Source of the DNA: an uncultured bacterium
GTDB taxonomy: Bacteria; Cyanobacteriota; Vampirovibrionia; Gastranaerophilales; Gastranaerophilaceae
Assembly: GCA_902803265.1 (NCBI GenBank)
Contig: CADCPD010000090.1
Span: 1 to 11,195 of the forward strand
Direction of reading: 5' to 3'
DNA: 11,195 nt
Part shown: one piece after another, positions 5,845 through 11,195 of the stretch
Numbering within the stretch: position 1 is the first letter of the stretch
Layout of the letters: every line of letters begins with the position of its first letter
The notes under the pieces: model-generated
Databases searched by the model: none
What the model was told of the DNA's origin: nothing
What the model saw: only the letters and a program-made list of their open reading frames with translations
Made by a program: the position numbers and the translations under genes

Positions 5845-7170
5845 CTATTCTTCTGGCATAAGAACTGATATTGTTGCATTATTAATATCAAAATATTCTT
5901 TTGCGCAATTTTGTAAATCATCTATTGTAATATGTTCTAATGTATCTAAATAATCAGAAACAAGTGCTAAATCGTCGCATACCGTCATGTAATATCCTAT
6001 ATTTTCTCCAATTTCAGATACTGTTTCAGCATTATTTGCAAATTTTGATTTAGTCTTTTTAACAGCTTTTTTAAATTCTTTTTCTGTTATATCAGATTTA
6101 ATTTTTTCAATTTCTTCTTTTACAAGTCTTAAAGCTTCATCTTTGCATTCAGGTTTAAAATTACCTTGAACAAAGAAATTTGTTCCGTCTTTAAATATGT
6201 AATGTTCTGCATTAATCATATTAAATATAGGATTTTTAGGCTTTTCAATTAAATTTTGATTTAATCTTGAACTTGTACCGTCGCCAAGAATTATTGAAAG
6301 CATATCAAGCATAATTGTATTTTTTAAATCTTTTGCAACAGGACCTAAATATCCAAACATCATAAATGCAGAATTAATATGTGCTGTATTTTCAATATAT
6401 TTTGTTTCTTGAGTCGGTTTATCTATTTCATAAGATGGATTTTGGTAATTTGCTCTGCCGTTCCAATCAAATTCTTTTATAACCTTATTTAAAATTTCCT
6501 CATGGTCAAAATCTCCTACAATGATTGTTGTAACATTATTTGGAGTGTAATGAGTTTTGTAATAATTCATTATAGCTGATTGAGGAACTTGAGAAATTAT
6601 TTGCGCAGTTCCTATAACATCTCTTTTATAAGGATGAGATGTATACATGTTGTGATTTACTGTATTATAAACCTTTGTCCAAGGTTGGTCTTCTCTCATT
6701 CTTATTTCTTCGATAACAACGTGTCTTTCTCTTTTATCTTTTACAGTCTTGTCGTTTAAATCAAATTCCGAGCCGATTTCTTCAGGAGGAAGAATAGGGT
6801 CTATCATCATATCAGCATGAAGTTCAATTGCTTCATAAAAATCTTTATTTCCTTCGCCTTTTGGTAAAGTTACATAGTAGAATGTATAATCTTTCCAAGT
6901 TGCGGCGTTTACTATAGCGCCTTTAGCTTCAAGAATTCTGTCGAAATCTCCTGCTTTGTGTTTGTGTGTACCTTTGAACATCAAATGTTCAAGAAAATGT
7001 GAAATTCCATTATTTTCGTCATTTTCGTTAATAGAACCTGTTTTTACCCATGAGCTTATATTAACAAGACCGCCTTCTTTGTGTGCTAAAACTATTTTAT
7101 GTCCGTTATCTTGTTCATAAACTTCAACATCTTGAGTTAAAAACGGGTAATTTACTAATGATTTTTTCAT
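5845..7170 (-). CDS. M16 family zinc metalloprotease (pitrilysin/processing-peptidase type)
   Basis: A 441-aa single-chain M16 peptidase. His58-Phe-Leu-Glu61-His62 in GISHFLEHLMFKGT is the inverted zinc motif HxxEH, and VVIEEIRM (141-148) supplies the distal zinc-binding Glu (144 or 145). It thus looks like a catalytically active member, with the usual two-lobed length. No signal peptide is seen, so it is probably cytosolic, as for the Bacillus YmxG-type proteins. The start is the ATG at 7170 with AAGGAAG upstream; a longer in-frame opening to 7278 would run into the divergent nanE gene and past the promoters, and is rejected. An extended -10 box TGCTAAAAT (7198-7190) lies just upstream. No second M16 gene is adjacent, although these enzymes often come in pairs. 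The substrate is unknown; it is co-transcribed with a small exported protein. Confidence 0.93.
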   Translation of the reverse strand: MKKSLVNYPFLTQDVEVYEQDNGHKIVLAHKEGGLVNISSWVKTGSINENDENNGISHFLEHLMFKGTHKHKAGDFDRILEAKGAIVNAATWKDYTFYYVTLPKGEGNKDFYEAIELHADMMIDPILPPEEIGSEFDLNDKTVKDKRERHVVIEEIRMREDQPWTKVYNTVNHNMYTSHPYKRDVIGTAQIISQVPQSAIMNYYKTHYTPNNVTTIIVGDFDHEEILNKVIKEFDWNGRANYQNPSYEIDKPTQETKYIENTAHINSAFMMFGYLGPVAKDLKNTIMLDMLSIILGDGTSSRLNQNLIEKPKNPIFNMINAEHYIFKDGTNFFVQGNFKPECKDEALRLVKEEIEKIKSDITEKEFKKAVKKTKSKFANNAETVSEIGENIGYYMTVCDDLALVSDYLDTLEHITIDDLQNCAKEYFDINNATISVLMPEE

Positions 7171-7189
7171 AATTCTTCCTTTTTTCTGT

Positions 7190-7220
7190 ATTTTAGCATA
7201 AAATTTTTTTAATGTATAAT
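7190..7220. promoter_or_regulatory. Divergent promoters of the M16 gene and nanE
   Basis: Only 56 bases separate the two start codons. On the minus strand TGCTAAAAT (7198-7190) is an extended -10 box for the M16 gene. On the plus strand TATAAT (7215-7220) with TTAGCA (7193-7198) 16 bases upstream serves nanE. The -10 boxes are 19 bases apart, so the nanE -35 box overlaps the M16 -10 element and polymerases could not occupy both together. Confidence 0.5.
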
Positions 7221-7226
7221 AGTGGT

Positions 7227-7904
7227 ATGAACGTAATAGAGAAATTAAAAAACAAAGTAGTAGTATCTGTCCAAGCAATGCCTAATGAGCCGTTATATAA
7301 AGAAGAGTGCATGATAGCAATGATGCAGTCTGTATTAAAAGGTGGAGCTGGAGGACTTAGAGTTGCAGGTTCAAGAGATGTAAGAAATGCAAAAAAATTA
7401 ACAGATGTACCTGTAATTGGTTTAACAAAACCTGATTCTATACCTGCAAATTGGCAGGAAATAGTTTATATAACACCGACTCTTAAAGAGGTAACTGAAC
7501 TCGTCAGAGCAGGGGCTGATATCATAGCTTTTGACGGTACTCAGAGAAAAAGACCAAATTGTACGGTTGAAGAAATTATTAAATTCATAAAAATCAATAA
7601 CAGAATATCAATGGCTGATATTTCAACTCTTGATGAAGGAATAGCCTGCGACAAAATGAACGTTGATATGATTTCTACAACTCTTTCAGGTTACACTCAA
7701 TATTCACCTTTAAAAAATAATGAACCCGATTTTGAATTATTGGAAAATTTGGTTAAAAATACATCAAAACCTGTTGTTTTGGAAGGAAGAATCTGGAAAC
7801 CAGAAGAAGTAACAAAAGCTTTTGAATTGGGTGCACATTGCGTTGTAATAGGTTCTGCAATAACAAGACCTCAATTAATAACAAAAAGATTTATACAAAG
7901 ATAA
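7227..7904 (+). CDS. nanE: N-acetylmannosamine-6-phosphate 2-epimerase (NanE)
   Basis: A 225-aa cytosolic TIM-barrel enzyme that converts N-acetylmannosamine-6-phosphate to N-acetylglucosamine-6-phosphate in sialic acid and ManNAc breakdown. Family blocks in order: VVVSVQAMPNEPL (11-23), GGLRVAG (42-48), IGLTKPD (64-70) with Lys68 as the likely catalytic lysine, ADIIAFDGTQRKRP (97-110), and VLEGRIW (184-190) with Glu186 as the likely partner; VVIGSAITRP (206-215) is the phosphate-binding end. The ATG at 7227 is chosen over one at 7212 because the latter lies upstream of the -10 box. The chosen ATG begins 6 bases after TATAAT and has no Shine-Dalgarno sequence, so translation is probably leaderless. 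It heads a four-gene operon with a ROK kinase next, the usual nanE partner. No sialate lyase is in view. Confidence 0.94.
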   Translation: MNVIEKLKNKVVVSVQAMPNEPLYKEECMIAMMQSVLKGGAGGLRVAGSRDVRNAKKLTDVPVIGLTKPDSIPANWQEIVYITPTLKEVTELVRAGADIIAFDGTQRKRPNCTVEEIIKFIKINNRISMADISTLDEGIACDKMNVDMISTTLSGYTQYSPLKNNEPDFELLENLVKNTSKPVVLEGRIWKPEEVTKAFELGAHCVVIGSAITRPQLITKRFIQR

Positions 7905-7931
7905 TTTTAATTAAGAAAGGCTAATTTAAGT

Positions 7932-8801
7932 ATGAAAGCACTCGCAATAGATGTAGGCGGGACAAAAATATATTCTGCCGTTATTGATGAAAAAGGTAAT
8001 ATCGTAAGCGAAATTGAAAAACATTCTACACCAAAAGATTTGGAAGAAATAAAATCACTTTTTAGAGAAGTAATAAAAAATCACGAAAAAGATGTTGATG
8101 TTATAGCTTTTGCAACAGCAGGTGCCGTAAATAATGAAAATACAAAAGTAATAAGTTCAACAGGAAATCTTGTTGAAGGTTACAGAACAATTGAATTTGA
8201 TAAATTATCAAATAAAAAAGTTTTTGTAGAAAATGATGCAAATGCTGCGGCGTGGGCAGAACATATAATAGGTGCTTCAAAAGGCATGCCTAATTCAGTA
8301 ATGCTTACACTTGGAACAGGTGTTGGCGGCGGAATAATTTTGAATAATAAGTTATTTAAAGGTAAATCAGGTGCAGCTGGTGAAATGCATTTTAAAATGT
8401 ATCCAGATAAACGCAGAAAATGTACATGCGGAAGCTGGGATTGTTTTGAAGCTTATGCATCAGGTACAGGTTTAAAGAAAACAGCTGAAGATATTTCTAA
8501 AAATCCTGATATAACAACATATGATGTTATTGGTGGTTTAGAATTAAAAGATGAATTAATGACAAAAATTTTTAACAAATGGCAAGATGATATTTTGGCC
8601 GGTATTATCGGATTAGCTAATTTATTTGATCCTGATTGTGTTGTATTATCAGGCTCAATGGCAGAATTTGTTAATACACAATACTTGGAATCAGAAACAA
8701 ATTCTCAAATAGTAACTCAACCAACAAAAGTTTTAAAAGCAACAGCAGGCAATTATTCAGGCATGATTGGTGCAGCTTTGTTGGCAATGGGAGTTAATTA
8801 G
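7932..8801 (+). CDS. ROK family sugar kinase, probably N-acetylmannosamine kinase or glucokinase type
   Basis: A 289-aa cytosolic ROK kinase that phosphorylates a hexose or N-acetylhexosamine with ATP. IDVGGTK (6-12) is the phosphate-1 loop, ENDANAAA (100-107) contains the catalytic Asp102, and TLGTGVGGG (126-134) is the phosphate-2 loop. The zinc site is CTCGSWDC (Cys164, Cys166, Cys171) with His153 at the conserved 10-residue spacing before Cys164. The usual GExGH motif reads GEMH here, one residue shorter, and the usual Gly before the third Cys is Asp. These differences may mark a subfamily rather than a defect. It follows nanE after 27 bases, with AAAGG upstream. Context favours ManNAc kinase (NanK), but glucose or GlcNAc cannot be excluded from sequence, so no symbol is given. 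Confidence 0.9.
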   Translation: MKALAIDVGGTKIYSAVIDEKGNIVSEIEKHSTPKDLEEIKSLFREVIKNHEKDVDVIAFATAGAVNNENTKVISSTGNLVEGYRTIEFDKLSNKKVFVENDANAAAWAEHIIGASKGMPNSVMLTLGTGVGGGIILNNKLFKGKSGAAGEMHFKMYPDKRRKCTCGSWDCFEAYASGTGLKKTAEDISKNPDITTYDVIGGLELKDELMTKIFNKWQDDILAGIIGLANLFDPDCVVLSGSMAEFVNTQYLESETNSQIVTQPTKVLKATAGNYSGMIGAALLAMGVN

Positions 8802-8804
8802 ATT

Positions 8805-9032
8805 ATGGGAAAAGCCTTTAAAAGAGGAATGAATAAAAGTAAAAATAATCCTTTTTCAACTCTTTCCAGAGAAGAGGCCATTGGTAAAGTTGTAAAAGGT
8901 TTGCATGGTACGAGTAAAAATGAAAATATTGAAGATTTAATAACTCTTTTTGGGCTTTCTTCAGAAGAACTTTTGGAAAATGGTGCAAGTTATGAAGAAG
9001 TTAAAGGTGTTTCAGGGATTTTAAATGATTAA
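8805..9032 (+). CDS. Small protein of unknown function, translationally coupled to the UbiA gene
   Basis: A 75-aa soluble protein I do not recognise. The first 13 residues are basic (MGKAFKRGMNKSK), residues about 20-34 look helical, and a second helical, acidic part spans about 41-68 (EDLITLFGLSSEELLENG, then YEEVKGV). There is no signal peptide, membrane segment or cysteine. It starts 3 bases after the ROK kinase stop codon and its last 8 bases overlap the start of the UbiA gene, so it is embedded in the operon and its translation is coupled on both sides. GGGAG (8789-8793), inside the kinase gene, is the likely ribosome site. Its placement suggests it may act with the prenyltransferase, but only position supports that. 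Confidence 0.75.
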   Translation: MGKAFKRGMNKSKNNPFSTLSREEAIGKVVKGLHGTSKNENIEDLITLFGLSSEELLENGASYEEVKGVSGILND

Positions 9033-9993
9033 AAGAATATTATTTTGGTTAGAAAATTCAAGACTTTTTACTGTACCAATGTCAATATTTTCATGGATGG
9101 TAATATTTACTTATTCGCTGTATCATGGCGGAAATGTCTTTAACGGGATTTTAGCTCTTATTGGTATTTGTTTTGGACAATTGGCGACAAATTTATTTGA
9201 TGATTATGTTGATTATAAAGAATTACTCAAAAAAGGAACACTTAATAAGCAAACAGAATCAAAATGCAGATATATAACAAATGGTCAAGCGACTCTAAAT
9301 CAAGTTTTATTGGTAGTTTGTACATATTGTTTAATTGCAAGTTTAATAGGTTTTTATTTGTTTATGCAAACAGGATTTCCTGTGATAATATTTGCCGTAC
9401 TTGGCGGAATTTTTGTATTAACTTATGCAAAATGGTCAAGTTGGGGTTTGGGAGAATTCGCAGTCGGAGTTGTTTTTGGACCTATACTTTTTTGTGGGGT
9501 TTATTGGGTTATGACTCAAACTCTAAACGAAGAAGTTTTTCTTTTGAGTATCATTGTTGTTATGTTTACAATTGGGCTTTTATATACGAATGCTATGCTT
9601 GATTTTGACGGTGATATGGCATCTGATAAAAATACTCTATGTATTCAATTTGGAACAAAAGAAAAAGCTGTTGCAGGTTTTGGAATAATTTATGGAATTG
9701 GCTATGCAATATTGATTTATAATGTGGTTTCAGGATATTTTCCTCAAACTTATATTTTGCCTCTTGTAACTATACCACTTGTTATGGATTTAATAAAATC
9801 AATCACGATGTATAACAAAAATAAAAATTCTGTTCCTGAAAAGAAATTTTGGCATTTTCCTTTTGAAAATTGGGATGAAATAAAGAAGCAAGGTATTGGT
9901 AATTTTAGATTTAGAATGTATCAGGCAAGAAATATCCAAATGTATTTTTGTGTCTTGATATGTATTTCAATTATTTTAGGTGCAAATTTCTAA
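9025..9993 (+). CDS. UbiA-family membrane prenyltransferase
   Basis: A 322-aa polytopic inner-membrane protein of the UbiA superfamily, which transfers an isoprenoid chain from its diphosphate to an acceptor. Both Asp-rich motifs are present: N56-x2-D59-x3-D63 in TNLFDDYVDYKE, and N189-x3-D193-x3-D197 in NAMLDFDGDMASDKNTL, the latter with the conserved DKxT ending. Seven to nine hydrophobic helices are visible between about 15 and 320. YITNGQATLNQ (83-93) matches the usual position of the RPxxSGxI segment, but the Arg-Pro pair is Arg-Tyr. A polar loop (about 262-300) precedes the last helix. The acceptor is unclear: MenA-like (quinone) and other roles are possible. It is the last gene of the nanE operon and overlaps the 75-aa gene by 8 bases, an unusual setting for a UbiA enzyme. 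Confidence 0.85.
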   Translation: MIKRILFWLENSRLFTVPMSIFSWMVIFTYSLYHGGNVFNGILALIGICFGQLATNLFDDYVDYKELLKKGTLNKQTESKCRYITNGQATLNQVLLVVCTYCLIASLIGFYLFMQTGFPVIIFAVLGGIFVLTYAKWSSWGLGEFAVGVVFGPILFCGVYWVMTQTLNEEVFLLSIIVVMFTIGLLYTNAMLDFDGDMASDKNTLCIQFGTKEKAVAGFGIIYGIGYAILIYNVVSGYFPQTYILPLVTIPLVMDLIKSITMYNKNKNSVPEKKFWHFPFENWDEIKKQGIGNFRFRMYQARNIQMYFCVLICISIILGANF

Positions 9994-9994
9994 A

Positions 9995-10027
9995 AAACAG
10001 AGAATTACATTATGTAATCCTCTGTTT
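9995..10027. terminator. Bidirectional hairpin terminator
   Basis: AAACAGAG (9995-10002) pairs with CTCTGTTT (10020-10027); after one A/C mismatch, ATTACA (10004-10009) pairs with TGTAAT (10013-10018) around a TTA loop. A short T-rich tail follows on the plus side, and the minus side exits into T residues. It ends both the UbiA operon and the convergent yajQ gene. Confidence 0.85.
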
Positions 10028-10049
10028 CATGTTTTAATTATGATAAAAT

Positions 10050-10550
10050 CTATCTGTAATTACCAAATTGAAGCGGATAATTATATTTCTCTTCGTTAGA
10101 ACGAAGCATTTTGATAACTTCTTGTAATTCATCTTTATCTTTTCCGCTTACACGAACTTGTTCTCCTTGAATTGAAGCTTGAACTTTTAATTTAGAAGCT
10201 TTAATATCAGCAACTATTGTTTTTGCAAGTTCTTGAGAAAGACCTTTTCTTAATTTATAAACTTGTCTTACGTTACCGCCAAGAGCATTTTCAACAGGTT
10301 GAGGATCAAGAATTTTTATACTCAAACCTCTTTTAACAACCTTTGATTGTAAAATATCATAGATATTTCTCAATTTCATATCATCGCAAGTTGTAATAGT
10401 AATAGTTTTATCTCCGTCTAAAACAATATCAGAATTAGAATCTTTTAAATCAAATCTTGATGAAATATCTCTTTTAACTTGATCAACCGCGTTAACAAGT
10501 TCTTGTTTGTCAAATTCCGAAACAACATCAAAACTGCAATCTTTAGCCAT
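10050..10550 (-). CDS. yajQ: YajQ family nucleotide-binding protein (DUF520)
   Basis: A 166-aa cytosolic protein of the YajQ family, two small ferredoxin-like domains. The N-terminal CSFDVVSEFDKQELVNAVDQ, the internal RFDLKDS and the C-terminal segment KLKVQASIQGEQVRVSGK are family hallmarks. Known members bind nucleotides or RNA, and some Xanthomonas and Pseudomonas members bind cyclic di-GMP and act with a transcription factor; whether that holds here is not known. Length is normal. The ATG at 10550 has AAAAGGAG 6 bases upstream. It stands as a single-gene unit, divergent from the PFOR gene and convergent with the UbiA gene, with its own extended -10 promoter. Confidence 0.95.
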   Translation of the reverse strand: MAKDCSFDVVSEFDKQELVNAVDQVKRDISSRFDLKDSNSDIVLDGDKTITITTCDDMKLRNIYDILQSKVVKRGLSIKILDPQPVENALGGNVRQVYKLRKGLSQELAKTIVADIKASKLKVQASIQGEQVRVSGKDKDELQEVIKMLRSNEEKYNYPLQFGNYR

Positions 10551-10580
10551 AATAAACTCCTTTTTTCTTATTATGTTTGT

Positions 10581-10589
10581 ATTATACCA
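10581..10589 (-). promoter_or_regulatory. Extended -10 promoter of yajQ
   Basis: On the minus strand TGGTATAAT (10589-10581) is a perfect extended -10 element (TGnTATAAT). No good -35 box is seen at 16-18 bases, as expected for extended -10 promoters. The leader would be about 25 bases and contains the AAAGGAG ribosome site. Confidence 0.6.
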
Positions 10590-10698
10590 AAAATATATTT
10601 AAAAATCATTCAAAAACAGGAAAAATTTTTTCGCAAAATTTTTGTGTTTGAAGTACAATTAAATAGTGTTTTAAAAGTATTTTTTAACAACGGCTGGA

Positions 10699-10721
10699 TA
10701 TAATAATAACAAATAAGGAGG
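10699..10721 (+). promoter_or_regulatory. Predicted -10 box and strong ribosome site of the PFOR gene
   Basis: TATAAT (10699-10704) lies 24 bases before the ATG, and AAGGAGG (10715-10721), the strongest Shine-Dalgarno sequence in the window, lies 7 bases before it. The -35 region has no clear match. A short leader with an optimal ribosome site fits a highly expressed gene. Confidence 0.5.
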
Positions 10722-10728
10722 TTTATTT

Positions 10729-11195
10729 ATGCCAGGAAAGACAATAACAGTTGACGGTAACTACGCTGCAGCGCACGTTGCATATGCATTAAGCGAAGTA
10801 TCGGCAATCTACCCTATTACTCCTTCATCTACAATGGGTGAATGGGTTGATGAATGGGCATCACAACACAAGAAAAACATTTGGGGTAAAGAAGTAAAAG
10901 TTGCAGAAATGCAATCAGAAGCAGGTGCAGCAGGTGCTGTTCACGGTTCTCTTGCAGCAGGTGCTTTAACTTCTACTTACACAGCATCACAAGATTTATT
11001 ATTAATGATTCCTGTTATGCACAAAGTTGCAGGTGAAATGTTACCACACGTAATTCACGTTTCAGCTCGTGCTTTGGCTGCTCAATCATTAGCAATTTTT
11101 GGTGATCACACAGACGTTATGGGTTGCCGTAACACAGGTTATGCAATGTTAGCCGCTAACTCTGTTCAAGAAGAAATGGATATGGCTTTAGTTGC
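10729..11195 (+). CDS. nifJ: Pyruvate:ferredoxin (flavodoxin) oxidoreductase, N-terminal part, cut by the window edge
   Basis: About 155 residues of the N-terminal domain of PFOR; the gene continues beyond the window. The full enzyme, usually about 1,170-1,200 aa in the single-chain form, oxidises pyruvate to acetyl-CoA and CO2 with thiamine diphosphate and iron-sulfur clusters, reducing ferredoxin, and is typical of anaerobes. The N-terminus MPGKTITVDGNYAAAHVAY followed by SEVSAIYPITPSSTMGE is the family signature; EMQSEAGAAGAVHG and TYTASQDLLLMIP are further conserved blocks. The ATG has an optimal AAGGAGG 7 bases upstream. Codon choice differs from the neighbours: all visible His codons are CAC and all Asn codons AAC, which suggests selection for high expression. 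It is divergent from yajQ. Whether it is one chain cannot be seen here. Confidence 0.96.
   Translation, partial: MPGKTITVDGNYAAAHVAYALSEVSAIYPITPSSTMGEWVDEWASQHKKNIWGKEVKVAEMQSEAGAAGAVHGSLAAGALTSTYTASQDLLLMIPVMHKVAGEMLPHVIHVSARALAAQSLAIFGDHTDVMGCRNTGYAMLAANSVQEEMDMALV

Noticed and set aside
5660..5953. 97-codon open frame on the plus strand
   Set aside because: It runs antisense to the exported-protein gene and the end of the M16 gene, both of which have clear protein features and ribosome sites.
7212..7226. ATG at 7212 as the nanE start
   Set aside because: It lies at or before the TATAAT box and has no ribosome site; NanE homologues do not need the five extra residues.
7171..7278. Longer N-terminus for the M16 protease beginning at 7278
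   Set aside because: It would overlap the start of nanE on the other strand and cross both promoters. The ATG at 7170 has a ribosome site and gives a normal M16 N-terminus.
9264..9602. 112-codon open frame on the plus strand
   Set aside because: It lies wholly inside the UbiA gene in another frame, has no ribosome site, and its Cys/Phe/Ser-rich translation resembles no protein.
10479..10703. 74-codon open frame on the plus strand
   Set aside because: It begins antisense to the 5' end of yajQ and crosses its promoter; the translation is low-complexity Phe/Lys/Ile and no ribosome site is seen.
10551..10728. Possible riboswitch or small RNA between yajQ and the PFOR gene
   Set aside because: Only A/T runs and promoter elements are seen; no conserved riboswitch core or strong hairpin is visible.
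1..11195. CRISPR array, insertion sequence, tRNA, attachment site or origin
   Set aside because: No regularly spaced repeats, transposase-like protein, tRNA cloverleaf or repeat cluster was found on reading the window. Very short or diverged elements could be missed without computation.

Overview
The window is AT-rich (roughly 30% GC by eye), compactly coded bacterial DNA holding 14 protein genes: 12 complete and one cut at each edge. It looks like a low-GC anaerobe of the non-photosynthetic cyanobacterial relatives (Melainabacteria/Vampirovibrionia, Gastranaerophilales type). The evidence is a coaD gene followed by a Cdv3-like (DivIVA-like) cell-division gene, an arrangement I recall from cyanobacteria, together with a pyruvate:ferredoxin oxidoreductase and glycan-use genes typical of a gut fermenter. 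The lineage is an inference from gene content; no search was run.

Layout. Left edge: the 5' part of dnaK (minus), divergent from coaD and a Cdv3-like gene (plus). A bidirectional hairpin terminator at 1716-1748 separates these from a minus-strand group: a family 4 uracil-DNA glycosylase, a GH35 beta-galactosidase-type enzyme and a small unknown protein with a GTG start. Divergent from the glycosylase is a 66-aa acidic orphan (plus), and a 24-bp palindrome lies where the two predicted promoters overlap. A second terminator (5506-5540) follows the orphan. Next is a minus-strand pair, an M16 zinc protease and a small exported protein. Divergent from the protease runs a plus-strand operon: nanE, a ROK sugar kinase, a 75-aa unknown protein and a UbiA-family membrane prenyltransferase. 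A third terminator (9995-10027) faces yajQ (minus). The right edge carries the 5' end of a pyruvate:ferredoxin oxidoreductase gene (plus).

How the genes fit together. Most are housekeeping: chaperone, CoA synthesis, division, DNA repair, proteolysis and central carbon metabolism. Two groups point to sugar use: the cytosolic GH35 enzyme (galactoside hydrolysis) and NanE plus the ROK kinase (N-acetylmannosamine catabolism). PFOR would oxidise the resulting pyruvate. No sialate lyase, transporter or regulator is in view, so a full sialic acid pathway cannot be claimed.

No mobile element, CRISPR array, tRNA or rRNA is visible, and no intergenic stretch exceeds 300 bases. I found no clear new defence or biosynthetic system. 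The most interesting signals are regulatory: TATAAT-like boxes six bases before the starts of nanE and the glycosylase gene (probable leaderless messages), the palindrome in overlapping divergent promoters, and the coupling of a small unknown protein to a UbiA enzyme behind aminosugar genes.
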